Shown here piece after piece: positions 1 through 10,200 of a stretch of DNA of 64,000 nucleotides (within the stretch, counting starts at the first letter, position 1; every line of letters begins with the position of its first letter). The notes under the pieces were generated by a model, which made no database searches, was not told the origin of the DNA, and was given only the letters and a program-made list of their open reading frames with translations. The stretch is from Mercenaria mercenaria. Taxonomy: Eukaryota; Mollusca; Bivalvia; Venerida; Veneridae. A program made the position numbers and the translations under genes. The DNA lies in NCBI RefSeq assembly GCF_021730395.1, contig NC_069371.1, positions 67,920,001 through 67,984,000 on the forward strand, given 5' to 3'.

Positions 1-3000
1 TCTCACTGTTACTGCTGTTGACATATTTCAAAACAGTCCCACATCAGATGTTTTTTAATATAAAGTTTGCTTTTCTGGTTATACATATGGAGTTTTAGAA
101 ATGTTTTTTATGAACAATTTTACACATAATTATTTGCACTAAAGCTATAAACCTCACCACTCTTTCGTGCAATATCATTTTGAAACGTCTGAAATACTTC
201 CAGCCGTGATGATTTCCGTCTTCAGACAGCTTTGCATACTTTGTTTCTGCCTGAATAATATCAATATGAAATCAATAAAAGCAACTGTCATGCTGTTTCT
301 ATTCATAGTTAACATCACTCCATTTACATTAACATTTCTATTTTAACATCGTATTTATTACCGGTTGTGCAACTTAAGTGTCGAGCTAATAAGTTAAATA
401 CCAAGTAATTTAAAATTAGCATTTCTCACTTCATATCCGAATGAGTTAAAATTCCCCTTCGGATCAAACAGTACTACGGTAGGAGCCTTAAGTGTGATAA
501 GTCCGGAGCCATCTGTCCAGTCCTGATTAGTATAAATCTGAAAATAAAAAAGAATACAAAGTAAATGATATATGAAACTTAAAGTGTCTGAGCAATAGCA
601 ATTTTACTGCCTATTTAATCTAATAAAGATATACTCAGTTGTCCAATTTAATAATAAAGTGGTGAATATTGTTGTGTGCATGTCAATCTATTCATATACA
701 TTATAAAAACTACAACTATAATTCAATGTTTAAACACCAAAAAGGTTTCTTTGCTGTCTTGCTGTCTGATGACAGAGTCAATGTTTATAAATGGTGTAAG
801 ATTATGACTACTTTTACTTCATTTGGTCAATAAAGATTAACAGTGCATAAATTTTTTGTTAAATGATAGTCATCAATGGTTTTCGTACATATCTTAAGAT
901 TTTTTAAAAAACAATTGTTTTTTGATAATATTATATATAATTATAGGTTATTACCTTTGTATCGGGAATGTATTGCATACTCATTTCTATTCCCAGTTAA
1001 GTTTCTCTGGTACTGGAAACGTCAATATTTTTCCATATACTGACGCCTGAATTTCATATCGGGTGCGTGACGTAATTTAGTGTGTGCTGTTGTACCATTT
1101 TCTTTTATTTAGTTCAGTATTGTCAATCCTATTCAGGCTGCTGAACAAATTTATAGTACTTACATTATATTTATACGTGTAGATGAGTATATAATAAAAA
1201 GGTTATTATCTTTGCATCGGGAAATATGCACTCGCTCTTCAGCGGAAGAATATTGCGCTCCTAAAGTCGCGCAATATTTTCGCTGATGAACTCGTGCATA
1301 TTTCTCGATACAAAGCTAATAACCTATAAATATGCACGAGTTCTTCAGTGGAAATATTGTGCGACTTTAGGAGCGCAATATTCTTCCGCTGAAGAACGAG
1401 TGCATATTTCCCGATGCAAAGGTAATAACGTTTTTATTGCATACGCATGTACACGTATGAATATAATGTAAATACCAAATATTTGTTCAATAATCTGAAT
1501 AGGATTGACAATACTGAACTAAAAGGAAAAAATAGTGCAACAACACACACTGTATTACGTCAGGCACCCGATATGAAATTCAGACGTCAGTGTATGGAAA
1601 ATTATTGACCTTTCTGATACCAGTGTAATTAAAGGGGAATAGAAATGAGTTTATATTAATACATGAAATGCACCTAAATCATTCTGAATGAGTTTATATT
1701 CGTAGATAAATTGATATGTTTCTTTAAACTATTAATAAAACATTGACTTAATGTAGAATATAATAAACATAAACTTTGATGTTCTTTCATTTGCGTGGGA
1801 GCGGCCTCAGTGTCGAGATAGGGGGGAGGGAATGTATGTGTGTGTGTTAGGATTTAACGTCTTTTTCAACAATTTTTCAATCATAAGACGGTGTATATAT
1901 AGCAGTGAGCACAATGTTAAACTTTATCGTGATGCCTCAATGGAATATCACACCGTAGACACTTGACCTGATATACCCACCCAATCACATTATACTGCCA
2001 CCAGTCTGACCAGTCCTAGTATTATCCTCTTAATATTGAGCGCCTTGTGAAGCAGCTACTAGTACTATTTAACGTCTTTGGTATGACGCGGCCAGGTATC
2101 GAGCCCATGATCTCCCACATTTAAAGCGGGCGCTGTACCACTAAGCTACCGAGGTGGTCCGGGATCGCAATCGGGGGATATAGGTAGGGGCGGCCAACTA
2201 CACATACCCCATATTTTCTCTTAATATATTTGGACAACAAAAATAAATAATCAAATAAACTTTCTTGCCCTCGTTGACAGTAGTACTCATATCAAATCAA
2301 TGCATCTATAAAAAAGTGCATATTTTCTGACCTGGCGGACATATTTTCAGCATAGGCTGTACCATTAAAATCAATCTGTAACTTGGTGCATATCAGATTT
2401 ATTCATACAGAATGAAACCAAATATAATGATGTAGCCGATTACCCTAAACTAAATGGCCCATTGATGACCTTTCTATAAATATCTCGGCCAGGTCAGAAA
2501 ATATGCACTATACATGCTCTATAAAATTGTTCAGAGGGTCAAGAGTTTGGAGGAGGGCAGGACAAAGCATATAGCATATGGCTGACCACACCACACCCTG
2601 TATCTAAGCTTATCGCATAGTGCGGCAATTTTCCTTTGATCTTTGCAGCATGTTATACATAGTAACACACATTATTGCTACAAAACTGTGCTGATATCTT
2701 ACAAAACTGTTGCGATATATATCAACATGGAAATCTCTATGGAGTTTCATAAGAAAAAAAAGTGTTCCGATATATATCAGCACAGTAAAACTGTTCCGAT
2801 ATATATCGGAACACTTTTTCTCTATTGAGGTCCTATCAAGGGAGTATAATTTTTTCCTTTCAAAGAAAAGATGATTTTAGCTCCAATTTACAGTTCACAG
2901 AGAAAGAATTGTCACAAACACCTACATTTATAAAGTAAAAGAATAAATAAACTAGAATATTTCAAAAACTTGATAGTTATTGCCAAATTCAGAAATACAT

Positions 3001-3618
3001 GAAATATATGAAATTCTGAGATTTCTCAAATGTTTCTTTTTCTTTGATTTTTTTTACAAACAAAACAACAAGTTTTACAATATGTCTGGCCAATGAAATG
3101 CAAAGATTTAAAACCAATGCAGAAATTTGTTGGGTACTTTTATCTGGGGAACACATTTTCTAAAACAGAAGTTTTAGTGTTTCAGTCAGCGAGGCGCAGA
3201 AAGGGAATCAAAATAGTAAAAATAATAATAAACAAATTTAAATGAAAATAATATATAAATTTTAATGATAAACTATGCGATAAAACAGTTATAATATGTA
3301 ATGCTCGTGTGTTACCAGGATATATCAGAGCTAGGGGTACATCTCGTTATTTTTCTCTTCACATATCTGTCTCGGCCTACCGGCCTCGACGACATGTGCA
3401 GAGAAAAATATCCTCGATGTACCCCTAGCTCTGATATATCCTGGTAACACACTCTCACACATACTATAACTATTACCTATGCTTTTTTAAATGACACTTT
3501 AAAGTCCAACCTTTAGCGGATCCTTTTGATATTCAACTTTAAGAGAATGCGCGTAACCAGAATATGTTGTTCCGAAATCAATCGCAGCAACAATCAACTT
3601 TGTCTTATATCCACTCAT
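1..3618 (-). CDS. HSPA12-like: P1: HSPA12-like HSP70-family gene, 5' part (exons 1-3), cut by left window edge
   Basis: This is an atypical HSP70 ATPase of the HSPA12 family, presumably cytosolic. Three exons are seen: exon 1 at 3511-3618 (36 codons from ATG, donor GTTGGA), exon 2 at 430-537 (36 codons) and exon 3 at 158-250 (31 codons). Exon 1 carries the phosphate-binding motif AAIDFGTTYSGYAHS. Exon 2 ends in SFGYE and exon 3 starts AETKYAKL and contains GWKYFRRFKM, all family hallmarks. Junctions 1/2 and 2/3 are phase 0 with GT-AG sites. Exon 1 differs from P2 by one residue (V for D). No internal stop is seen. The rest of the ATPase domain and the C-terminus lie off the left edge. Intron 1 (2973 bp) is swollen by a SINE, a MITE, hairpins and a foldback. 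A one-nucleotide phase problem after exon 3 is described for P2. Confidence 0.85.
979..1651. repeat. Foldback element (family X), about 330-bp inverted arms
   Basis: The sequence from 979 to about 1315 is repeated as a reverse complement from about 1318 to 1651, with almost no loop. Matching words include GAATTTCATATCGGGTGC, TTCAGTATTGTCAATCCTAT and GCGGAAGAATATTGCGCTCC. There is no transposase ORF. A single arm of the same family lies at 11536-11876 and a fragment at 29219-29335. The element sits in P1 intron 1. Confidence 0.8.
1846..2163 (-). mobile_element. tRNA-derived SINE in P1 intron 1
   Basis: On the minus strand a tRNA-like head starts near 2163, with an A-box-like GGTAGCTTAGTGGTACAGCG and a B-box-like GGGCTCGATACC. 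A body follows, ending near GACGTTAAATCCTAAC. It looks like a common mollusc tRNA-SINE. The corresponding P2 intron has flanking sequence but no such insert, so insertion probably followed gene duplication. It is not a functional tRNA gene, because the anticodon arm and acceptor pairing are poor. Confidence 0.7.
2315..2509. mobile_element. MITE with about 20-bp TIRs, P1 intron 1
   Basis: The terminal repeats are AGTGCATATTTTCTGACCTG on the left and its reverse complement on the right, 195 bp in all. There is no coding potential. The target duplication is unclear, possibly TA. Confidence 0.6.
2793..2812. repeat. Perfect 20-bp palindrome in a larger hairpin
   Basis: GTTCCGATATATATCGGAAC is self-complementary. 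Partial copies of it lie at about 2710-2780, so 2690-2820 is a small hairpin cluster in P1 intron 1. Confidence 0.7.
3307..3452. repeat. Short palindromic hairpin element (h1), P1 intron 1
   Basis: The arms begin GTGTGTTACCAGGATATATC and are nearly perfectly inverted over about 45 bp each. The loop contains CGGCCTACCGGCCTCGACG. It looks like a non-autonomous palindromic element. Confidence 0.65.
3511..3618 (-). CDS. HSPA12-like: P1 exon 1, HSPA12-like N-terminus
   Basis: The start is the ATG at 3616-3618, giving MSGYKTKLIVAAIDFGTTYS and onward for 36 residues. The same start and length occur in P2, which supports the choice. The exon ends in AAG before a GT donor. Confidence 0.85.
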
Positions 3619-3840
3619 AATGAAAATACAGAATAGAAGCTATCTAAAAGCAAAAAATATCCGTAAACATTTTCTTTTTCTTATTATCAAATCGATTTAC
3701 TTCCGGATTTTAAAATCTACACTAGGGTAGGTGATATATTCAATGAGTATGTGCAAGATCAGTAATGTGTTGTTAGCAATACCGGTATTTTGGTCGACCC
3801 GATTTTAATTGCTGAGCTATCAGTGTTATTATGTACAACT
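3619..3840 (-). promoter_or_regulatory. P1 upstream region conserved with P2 and P3
   Basis: About 200 bp upstream of the start codon resemble the regions upstream of P2 (46674-46915) and P3 (54523-54800). Shared words, read on the plus strand, include TATCAAATC, ACTAGGGTA and a terminal AACTGC. An ETS-like ACTTCCGG lies at 3699-3706, 81 bp before the ATG. No heat-shock element (alternating GAA/TTC) was seen. Its promoter role is inferred from position and conservation. Confidence 0.5.
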
Positions 3841-3897
3841 GCGTGTTAAAAAGGACCACATTAATGTCTATAGATATTTAATGTGTTTAGGAAATAA

Positions 3898-4053
3898 TAT
3901 ATCTCATCCAGCGATTTGTCGTTGAATAAATCATTGTTTGGAGTTCAGATGCGAAGGAATTATATCACGAGGGCGCAGCCCGAGTGATATAATAATACGC
4001 ATCTGAACGACAAACAATGACTTATTCAAGAAAAAAATCACTAAATGAGATAT
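3898..4053. repeat. Short palindromic hairpin element (h2)
   Basis: The inverted arms contain CATTGTTTG, TTCAGATGCG and TATATCAC around a GAGGGCGCAGCCCGAG centre. The right arm alone recurs at about 26175-26240 next to the same neighbour (the 26.0-kb repeat). The pair is therefore part of a larger repeat unit. Confidence 0.6.
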
Positions 4054-5420
4054 ATTATTTCGATTCTAACACGTTACCAAGGATTTTCAAATACACCCTT
4101 GATGACATTCATTAAGTACTTGTCCGTTTCCAATCGGTTTCTCTTTCAGCGCGCCGCTATGCCGTTTGACGCCATGACGTAATAATTGTGATGTCAAAAC
4201 AGTGATTTGTTGTATAATAATTCAATGTTTTCTGCCTTCTTTGTTTATCCTAACACGATCCGATTCATTTTCCTGTTAAACAAAGAAGGCTGGAAACAGT
4301 AGGGGCCGTCCGGGTAAATTCGAACGATTTTTGACAGTTCGAGTTTGACAGGTTGTTGTGAAGTTAATTTTGATTCGCTGCTTAACAAACCCAAGTAGTA
4401 AGGAAAAAGAATATCTACAGATGCGATATCTAATCATATTTAGGTTTGTAATCTGAAAATGTTGTCACACAATCGATTTCATTGGCCCTGCCCTCAGTCG
4501 GCATAACTCGGCCGAGGTAGGAAAATTCGGACACAATGTAGGAATGATTCGGACATAATAAAATACGTAGGAATAATTCGGACACTAAAATTGTTTTTTA
4601 AAAACAGGAAAGTTCAAACATCTGAAAAATATAGATATTCATCATTATTCCTATGCAGCCAAACCTGTCTATAAAGACCACCCTCGGGAGAGTCTTTATT
4701 AGGAGGTGGCCAATATTCACTCGTTGAAATACAATGAAAATGTTAAAATGGGAAACAAAATATGCGGTCTTTAGAGGCAGGTGGTCTCTGTTCAGAGGTG
4801 GTCTTTAACACAGGTTTGACTGTTACTGTTTTAGTCAAAATAGAAAGCAACATAGTACAGGGAGTCTGCACTGGCCCATAAAACTGCATGTTCGAACTTT
4901 TCCTACTATAAGAAAACAGGTCTTTTTAACTCGGACACTTATACTTTTGCCTTATTTTAGACAATCCTTTGAGTTTTGGGGAAAACAACAGATATTATTG
5001 TGTTTTTAACATATTTATCTTCCATTCTGAATACAAAGTTAAGAGCAATATTATGATATTATGCAAGATACATGTACATGAATTGGATCTTCTTCGAAAA
5101 ATTCCCGTCTTCAAATATATCTTTGTTGTTGGCAGAAAGAATGAGTACTACGTCATTACTTCAGTTGTTACGTTATATCCGATATCAAGATGTTTGATAA
5201 CTTGATTGTATTTTCACGGAGACATCAATTTCACAACATAGACATAAATTAGCCTTATCGTATGTGAGGACATACGATTAAAGATTTGACTTTAAAACTG
5301 TACGAATTATGCCGATGTCCGAATTTACCCGGACGCCCACTAAATTATCAAACAACAATTCACTGTTCTGTGGTCACAATTATTACATCAATGCGTAAAT
5401 ATTCATTGATACCCCGTCAC
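4054..5420. repeat. Foldback repeat unit interrupted by a nested TIR element
   Basis: The left part (4073-4265) starts TTCTAACACG and contains GACGCCATGACGTAATAATT. Its inverted partner continues at 5341-5400 as AATTCACTGTTC and ATTATTACATCAATGCG after a 1.04-kb interruption (4302-5340). A separate, uninterrupted copy in the opposite orientation lies at 25981-26172. Confidence 0.6.
4302..5340. mobile_element. Nested TIR DNA element, 1.04 kb, TA target
   Basis: The left end GGGGCCGTCCGGGTAAATTC mirrors the right end GAATTTACCCGGACGCCC. TA flanks both sides (4300-4301 and 5341-5342), as for Tc1/mariner-type insertion. Internally it has several TAGGAATAATTCGGACA-like sub-repeats and no transposase-size ORF, so it is non-autonomous. 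It splits the foldback arm around it, so it is the younger insertion. Confidence 0.6.
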
Positions 5421-5985
5421 GAGTGGTAGTGGGTTATAAGAATGGTCTCTGTTCGTTCTTCCGTCTTGCGACCGTCTGTAACAGTTTGTGCTTCTCTGTA
5501 TCTCGTAACCCCTTAAAGGATTTTTATAAAATTTGGATCAAATGATCACAACATCAAGACGATGTGCATAATTTATGAGTCTGACATGTCGGGCCAAGGT
5601 CAAAACTCAAGGTCAAAGGTTTGAGCCTGCCAATTTGTGTCCGCCCTGTATCTCCTAAATCCCTTGAAGGATTTTCATGAAACTTGGGTAAAATGATCAC
5701 CTAATCAAGACATTTTGCAGAACTTAGGAATCAGCCATATTGATTCAAGGTCACAACTCAAAATCAAAGGTTTGAGCCTTCCATTTTATGTCCGCTTTGT
5801 ATTTCCTAAATACTTTAAAGGATTTTAATATAATTTGGACGTAATATTCCCCTTATCAAGACAGGGTACTTTAAAGTCTACCATGCTAGCTCAAGGTCAA
5901 AGTCACATCTGAAATGTTTAATGATTCCTCCTATTACCATCAACCCTTTTACTATCCATAACAGCGGCGGGGGAAAAACTGTTTT
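5410..5985. repeat. Tandem-repeat cassette, about 146-bp units
   Basis: Three diverged units of about 146 bp each contain CTGTATCTCCTAAATCCC, an AAGGATTTT word and TCAAGGTCA-like words (near 5500, 5645 and 5797). The end carries AACAGCGGCGGGGG. It resembles the widespread bivalve cassettes with ~150-bp tandem units and has no coding potential. Confidence 0.55.
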
Positions 5986-6984
5986 TCAGACTGCCTTGTT
6001 CAATTTTGACCAAATTTGCACACAGCTCGTGTTGCTTGGTTTAAACGGATTGAACGATATTTGGGTGCACTCTTCAAAATGTGAACAGCTTATATGATAC
6101 GAAAAAGGCACACACTGGGATATCAAAATAAAAGAAAAAAACACTATTTTGAAAAAAATGTATACACTTCGAATGATTGTAGCACTGTAGGCCAAAAAGT
6201 ACACTTTGTCATGTGTTTCCATATTATGCATAAAGAAGATGACGCAGTCCTACGCAAAATAAGAAAATGCACATAAGCGCTTGCGCAAAAAAAACAACAA
6301 CAAAAAAACACACACACATGGGCCATGCCAGTTTGTAAGATGTGCGACAAATTGTATTTAAGTGAATGCAATTAGTTTATTATCATTCATCATAGTACAC
6401 ATGATAAAGGCGGCTCAGTTACCATAACTATGTTGGGTAACTGAGCCATTTTGGGCAATTCATCAAATCAAGTTTTCCGAAAACATCAAAGTAGCGTTTC
6501 GGGTAATTTTGCCCGAAATGTGATATATTAACATGTATCCAACAACTGAAATAATAACACTTGAGAGATGCTGCCATTTGTTTGCAAGATACATGCTTCG
6601 TAGTTCTTAAGTGGTTCAGTTACCCTAATTTCCCCATTTATAGATATAATATTTAGTCGGGTATTATTCATTTGATGAAGCAATTAGATACATAGATAAC
6701 TAGATCTAATATAAAATTATTATCTAACGATAAAACATGTAAGTGAAAAATGCAACTAGTATAAGTTTAAAAGCATTAAATCTAGCCTCTATAGATACGG
6801 AATCTACAAAGTCTATCTCTAGTCTAATGCAATTGAATTTTGATTTCTGTTAGCTCTATTTTGTATCTATTTGTGAATTATACGACGTATTTTCGCAGAA
6901 GATATATTGATATATTATAATTTTGAAATATTAAATATGCCTAGTTGGCCTACTTTGGCCTTCCATACTATAGCTGTTGTTTGA
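5986..6984. other. Intergenic region upstream of sHSP, small hairpins only
   Basis: No gene was recognised. A hairpin at 6412-6447 (GGCTCAGTTACC, then GGGTAACTGAGCC) has a partial third arm at 6611-6635. The remainder is AT-rich and unremarkable. Confidence 0.4.
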
Positions 6985-7053
6985 TGACGTCATTAGAAGT
7001 ATGACGTCATAATCGGTAACTGCGTTATCTAAGGGATGCTTTCCAGAGAATTC
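6985..7053 (+). promoter_or_regulatory. sHSP proximal promoter: two CREs and an HSE-like site
   Basis: Two perfect CRE/ATF palindromes, TGACGTCA, lie at 6985-6992 and 7002-7009. A three-unit heat-shock-element-like TTCCAGAGAATTC lies at 7041-7053. It fits TTCnnGAAnnTTC with one mismatch (GAG for GAA) and ends 14 bp before the ATG, so it may lie in the 5' UTR. No clear TATA box was seen. Control by HSF1 and CREB/ATF is inferred from the motifs only. Confidence 0.5.
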
Positions 7054-7067
7054 AGTTAAAAGTAAAA

Positions 7068-7299
7068 ATGTCTCAAGATTGGAATTTAGTGCCAACATTT
7101 CGAAGAGAGTTTGACTTCTTTGATCGGCAGAGAGATTTATTTTCGGAATGGCTCCATCGCTTCGATGATGACTGGCGGTTGATGGAATTTGAGGATTCCG
7201 CGCAGAGGTTTGACAAGGAGCTAGAAAGGATCAGAGACAATCTTCACGTTCTAGACAGTGATGATGCAGAGCTGAGTATTGACATCCCTTTTATCACAG
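7068..7299 (+). CDS. sHSP exon 1 (N-terminal region)
   Basis: It begins MSQDWNLVPTFRREFDFF and stays open for 77 codons plus one base. The ATG is the first in frame after the promoter motifs. The open frame runs seven codons past the donor, which is ordinary intron read-through. Confidence 0.88.
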
Positions 7300-10200
7300 G
7301 TTGGTTCTTGTTCTTCTCCTAAAACCTGCATAAGACTGTTAGACTGGTAGAGATAGGATCATAGATTCTAGATGGTTGGTCCCCATCCATGACTGAGTAG
7401 GCCCTATCGCCACTGACCGACTGACGGTTGGATTTAACGTCGCACCGACACATGATAGGTCCTATGGCGACATTCCAGCTTTAATGGTGGAGGAAGACCC
7501 AAGGTGCCCCTCCGTGTACATCTTTTATTTCATCACGAGCGGGCACTGGGTAGAAACATCGACCTTCCATTCGTAAACCAGCTGGAAGGCTTCCTCAAAT
7601 GAAGAATTCAACGCCCCGAGTGAGGCTCGAACCAACATCGATGAGTGGCAAGTGATTTCAAGTCAGGGACCTTTAACCAACCGGCCATGGAGGCCCTCTA
7701 GGCTCTCCACTCAGACCACTGACCATAACCTAACTGGCGCTGTTTCATAGAGTTTCTGAGCTGAATTTATTTAACTAGATCTAGATCTAGTCCGTGATCA
7801 GAGTCACGTTAAGACAAGCACAGGTTATTTAAAATCGGCTTAATTGAGCTCTAAGTCCCAATTCGTGACTCAAGTTACCTGCCCTAACGGTTCATCCAGT
7901 CACACGACTATTTAGTAGATTTAAAATCGGCGTAATGGCGGTACTTTAGTCTTACAGACATGACTGCAAGCATAATGCTCATTTAATGGCAAAAAGGAAA
8001 TAACAACAAATCTAATAAAATAAAAAAACATTATTCAGAAAAGTAATAAATATTAAAACAGCGAAAAAGTGTAGAGACTACTGGCATGTATGTAGTCCCC
8101 GGACAGAAGTAGTCCCCGGACACGTTCCCGTCAAAGAGCTATAAAAATAAATAGATTGGCAACTTGAAAGGCATATAGAGCAAATCTCGCCAACCTCCCG
8201 TGACAAAAAATCGAGATCTCGTTTACCGGAAGTTGCGCTTTCTCCACGCGCCATTTTGTATCAAAAGCAATTATTCATCGGTAAAATAATTATCACCGTA
8301 TGACCACGCTTCTTTCGATGGCATAAAAAAACGTGTACTTCGTGTCTTAAGACCATTTCAAATTAAACTGATTTTGTTTTAAAAGCTAACATATATTTTA
8401 AATGTAGTTTTAAAGGTACAAATTGTAACTCCATGCTCGCCGATGTTTGTTTTTAGTAAGATAACGCCGAATCACGCTCTGACACGAGCTCACGCGAGAT
8501 TACAGCCAGTTGCCATTCTGTGTATTTTATACTTCTTTGCAAAATCGAACAAATACCCACACGTGTTTTGACTTGAAATGAAGTATATTAAGAGTTTTAA
8601 TAGGCGTGTTTGGTATCTACGTAAACAGTAGCTCTTAAACAATACGTAGATTAAAAGTACACTTACTTTATGCGATATTAACGAAGTAAACAATGAAAAT
8701 CCAAGCCATCCACGACAGCAAAAATTTGTGTTTTGATTTCTGAACGCCTAGTTTTTGGCGACTTCCGGTTGGGCGTACAGAGTCTATACACTGTACATAA
8801 AAAAGGAGTATGTAGAACGTCAAATTTTAACAATATCGATAGTAATGCCCGGACACCATTTTTTCATGAATATATTTATCGGGAACTGCCCATATGAGCT
8901 GGAATTATGAAAATGACAAATGATATTTCATATAACTGTAAAAAGATCGAACGTTTGCGTCAAATTTATTTGTCCCAGCCACACGGAAAACTGCGACGAC
9001 AGAAAATAGAATAATTATGTTTAAGTCATGGACAATAACTGGCGAATGGAACAAATTATGAAATATTTTGGCTTATTAATTAGTATTGCTCAATGTTGTC
9101 ACAAAGAAAATAAGTTTTCTTGTTGAAAGTGTGTGTAACGTCCGCCAGTTGTGAAGTAAAGACATGTAACCTTAATTTTAAAACACTCCAGACAGGACTT
9201 TGTTGCGCATGCGCAATAAAAACGGAAGCCCCGCAAGTGAAAATGTAAACAAGTAACCATGCGGAAGGATTTCCACAATTATTATACTTATATGATTACC
9301 TGTGAAAAATAAACTTGATAAACTTCTACCAAACAAACGTCAGTATAATTAGGCATAAAAAATATGTAGATGAATCGCGAAAACAGAGCTTGGCGGGAAC
9401 AAAGAAGTATAAAATACACAGAATGGCAACTGGCTGTAATCTCGCGTGAGCTCGTGTCAGAGCGTGATTCGGCGTTATCTTACTAAAAACAAACATCGGC
9501 GAGCATGGAGTTACAATTTGTACCTTTAAAACTACATTTAAAATATATGTTAGCTTTTAAAACAAAATCAGTTTAATTTGAAATGGTCTTAAGACACGAA
9601 GTACACGTTTTTTTATGCCATCGAAAGAAGCGTGGTCATACGGTGATAATTATTTTACCGATGAATAATTGCTTTTGATACAAAATGGCGCGTGGAGAAA
9701 GCGCAACTTCCGGTAAACGAGATCCCGATTTTTTGTCACGGGAGTTTGGCGAGATTTGCTCTATATGCCTTTCAAGTTGCCAATCTATTTATTTTTATAG
9801 CACTTTGGATTTTGTAATAAAACTATCAATTCTTTGAAATGCATGTATCTTGAGTTTTTGCAAAGAATTGAAATCTTTGCTACTTCGTAGATAAATATCT
9901 TACGCATCGATAAATAATAGCATGGCTCTATTTTAACGAATGTGTTTTTAGGAAAATGTGTTTTTCTTAGACATATATGCCGATTACACTGTCCCACTAG
10001 TCGATACATTACTGGCCCACTAATCGCAGTTTCTAAAATCCGGACTGAACGCTTAGTCGAAAAACTGTACGCCTATTCAAAACTTCTTTTCATTCATATA
10101 TTTCAATAATTTGACTTTGTGTTATATGATAACCAACAGTTAAAAAGTAACAGTTATAATTTTTTTCGTTCTCGTAACAGTCACGGACCAGTTTATATGT

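Noticed and set aside
2040-2165. Possible tRNA gene on the minus strand
   Set aside because: A- and B-box-like words are present, but arms pair poorly and a long SINE body follows. Called as a SINE.
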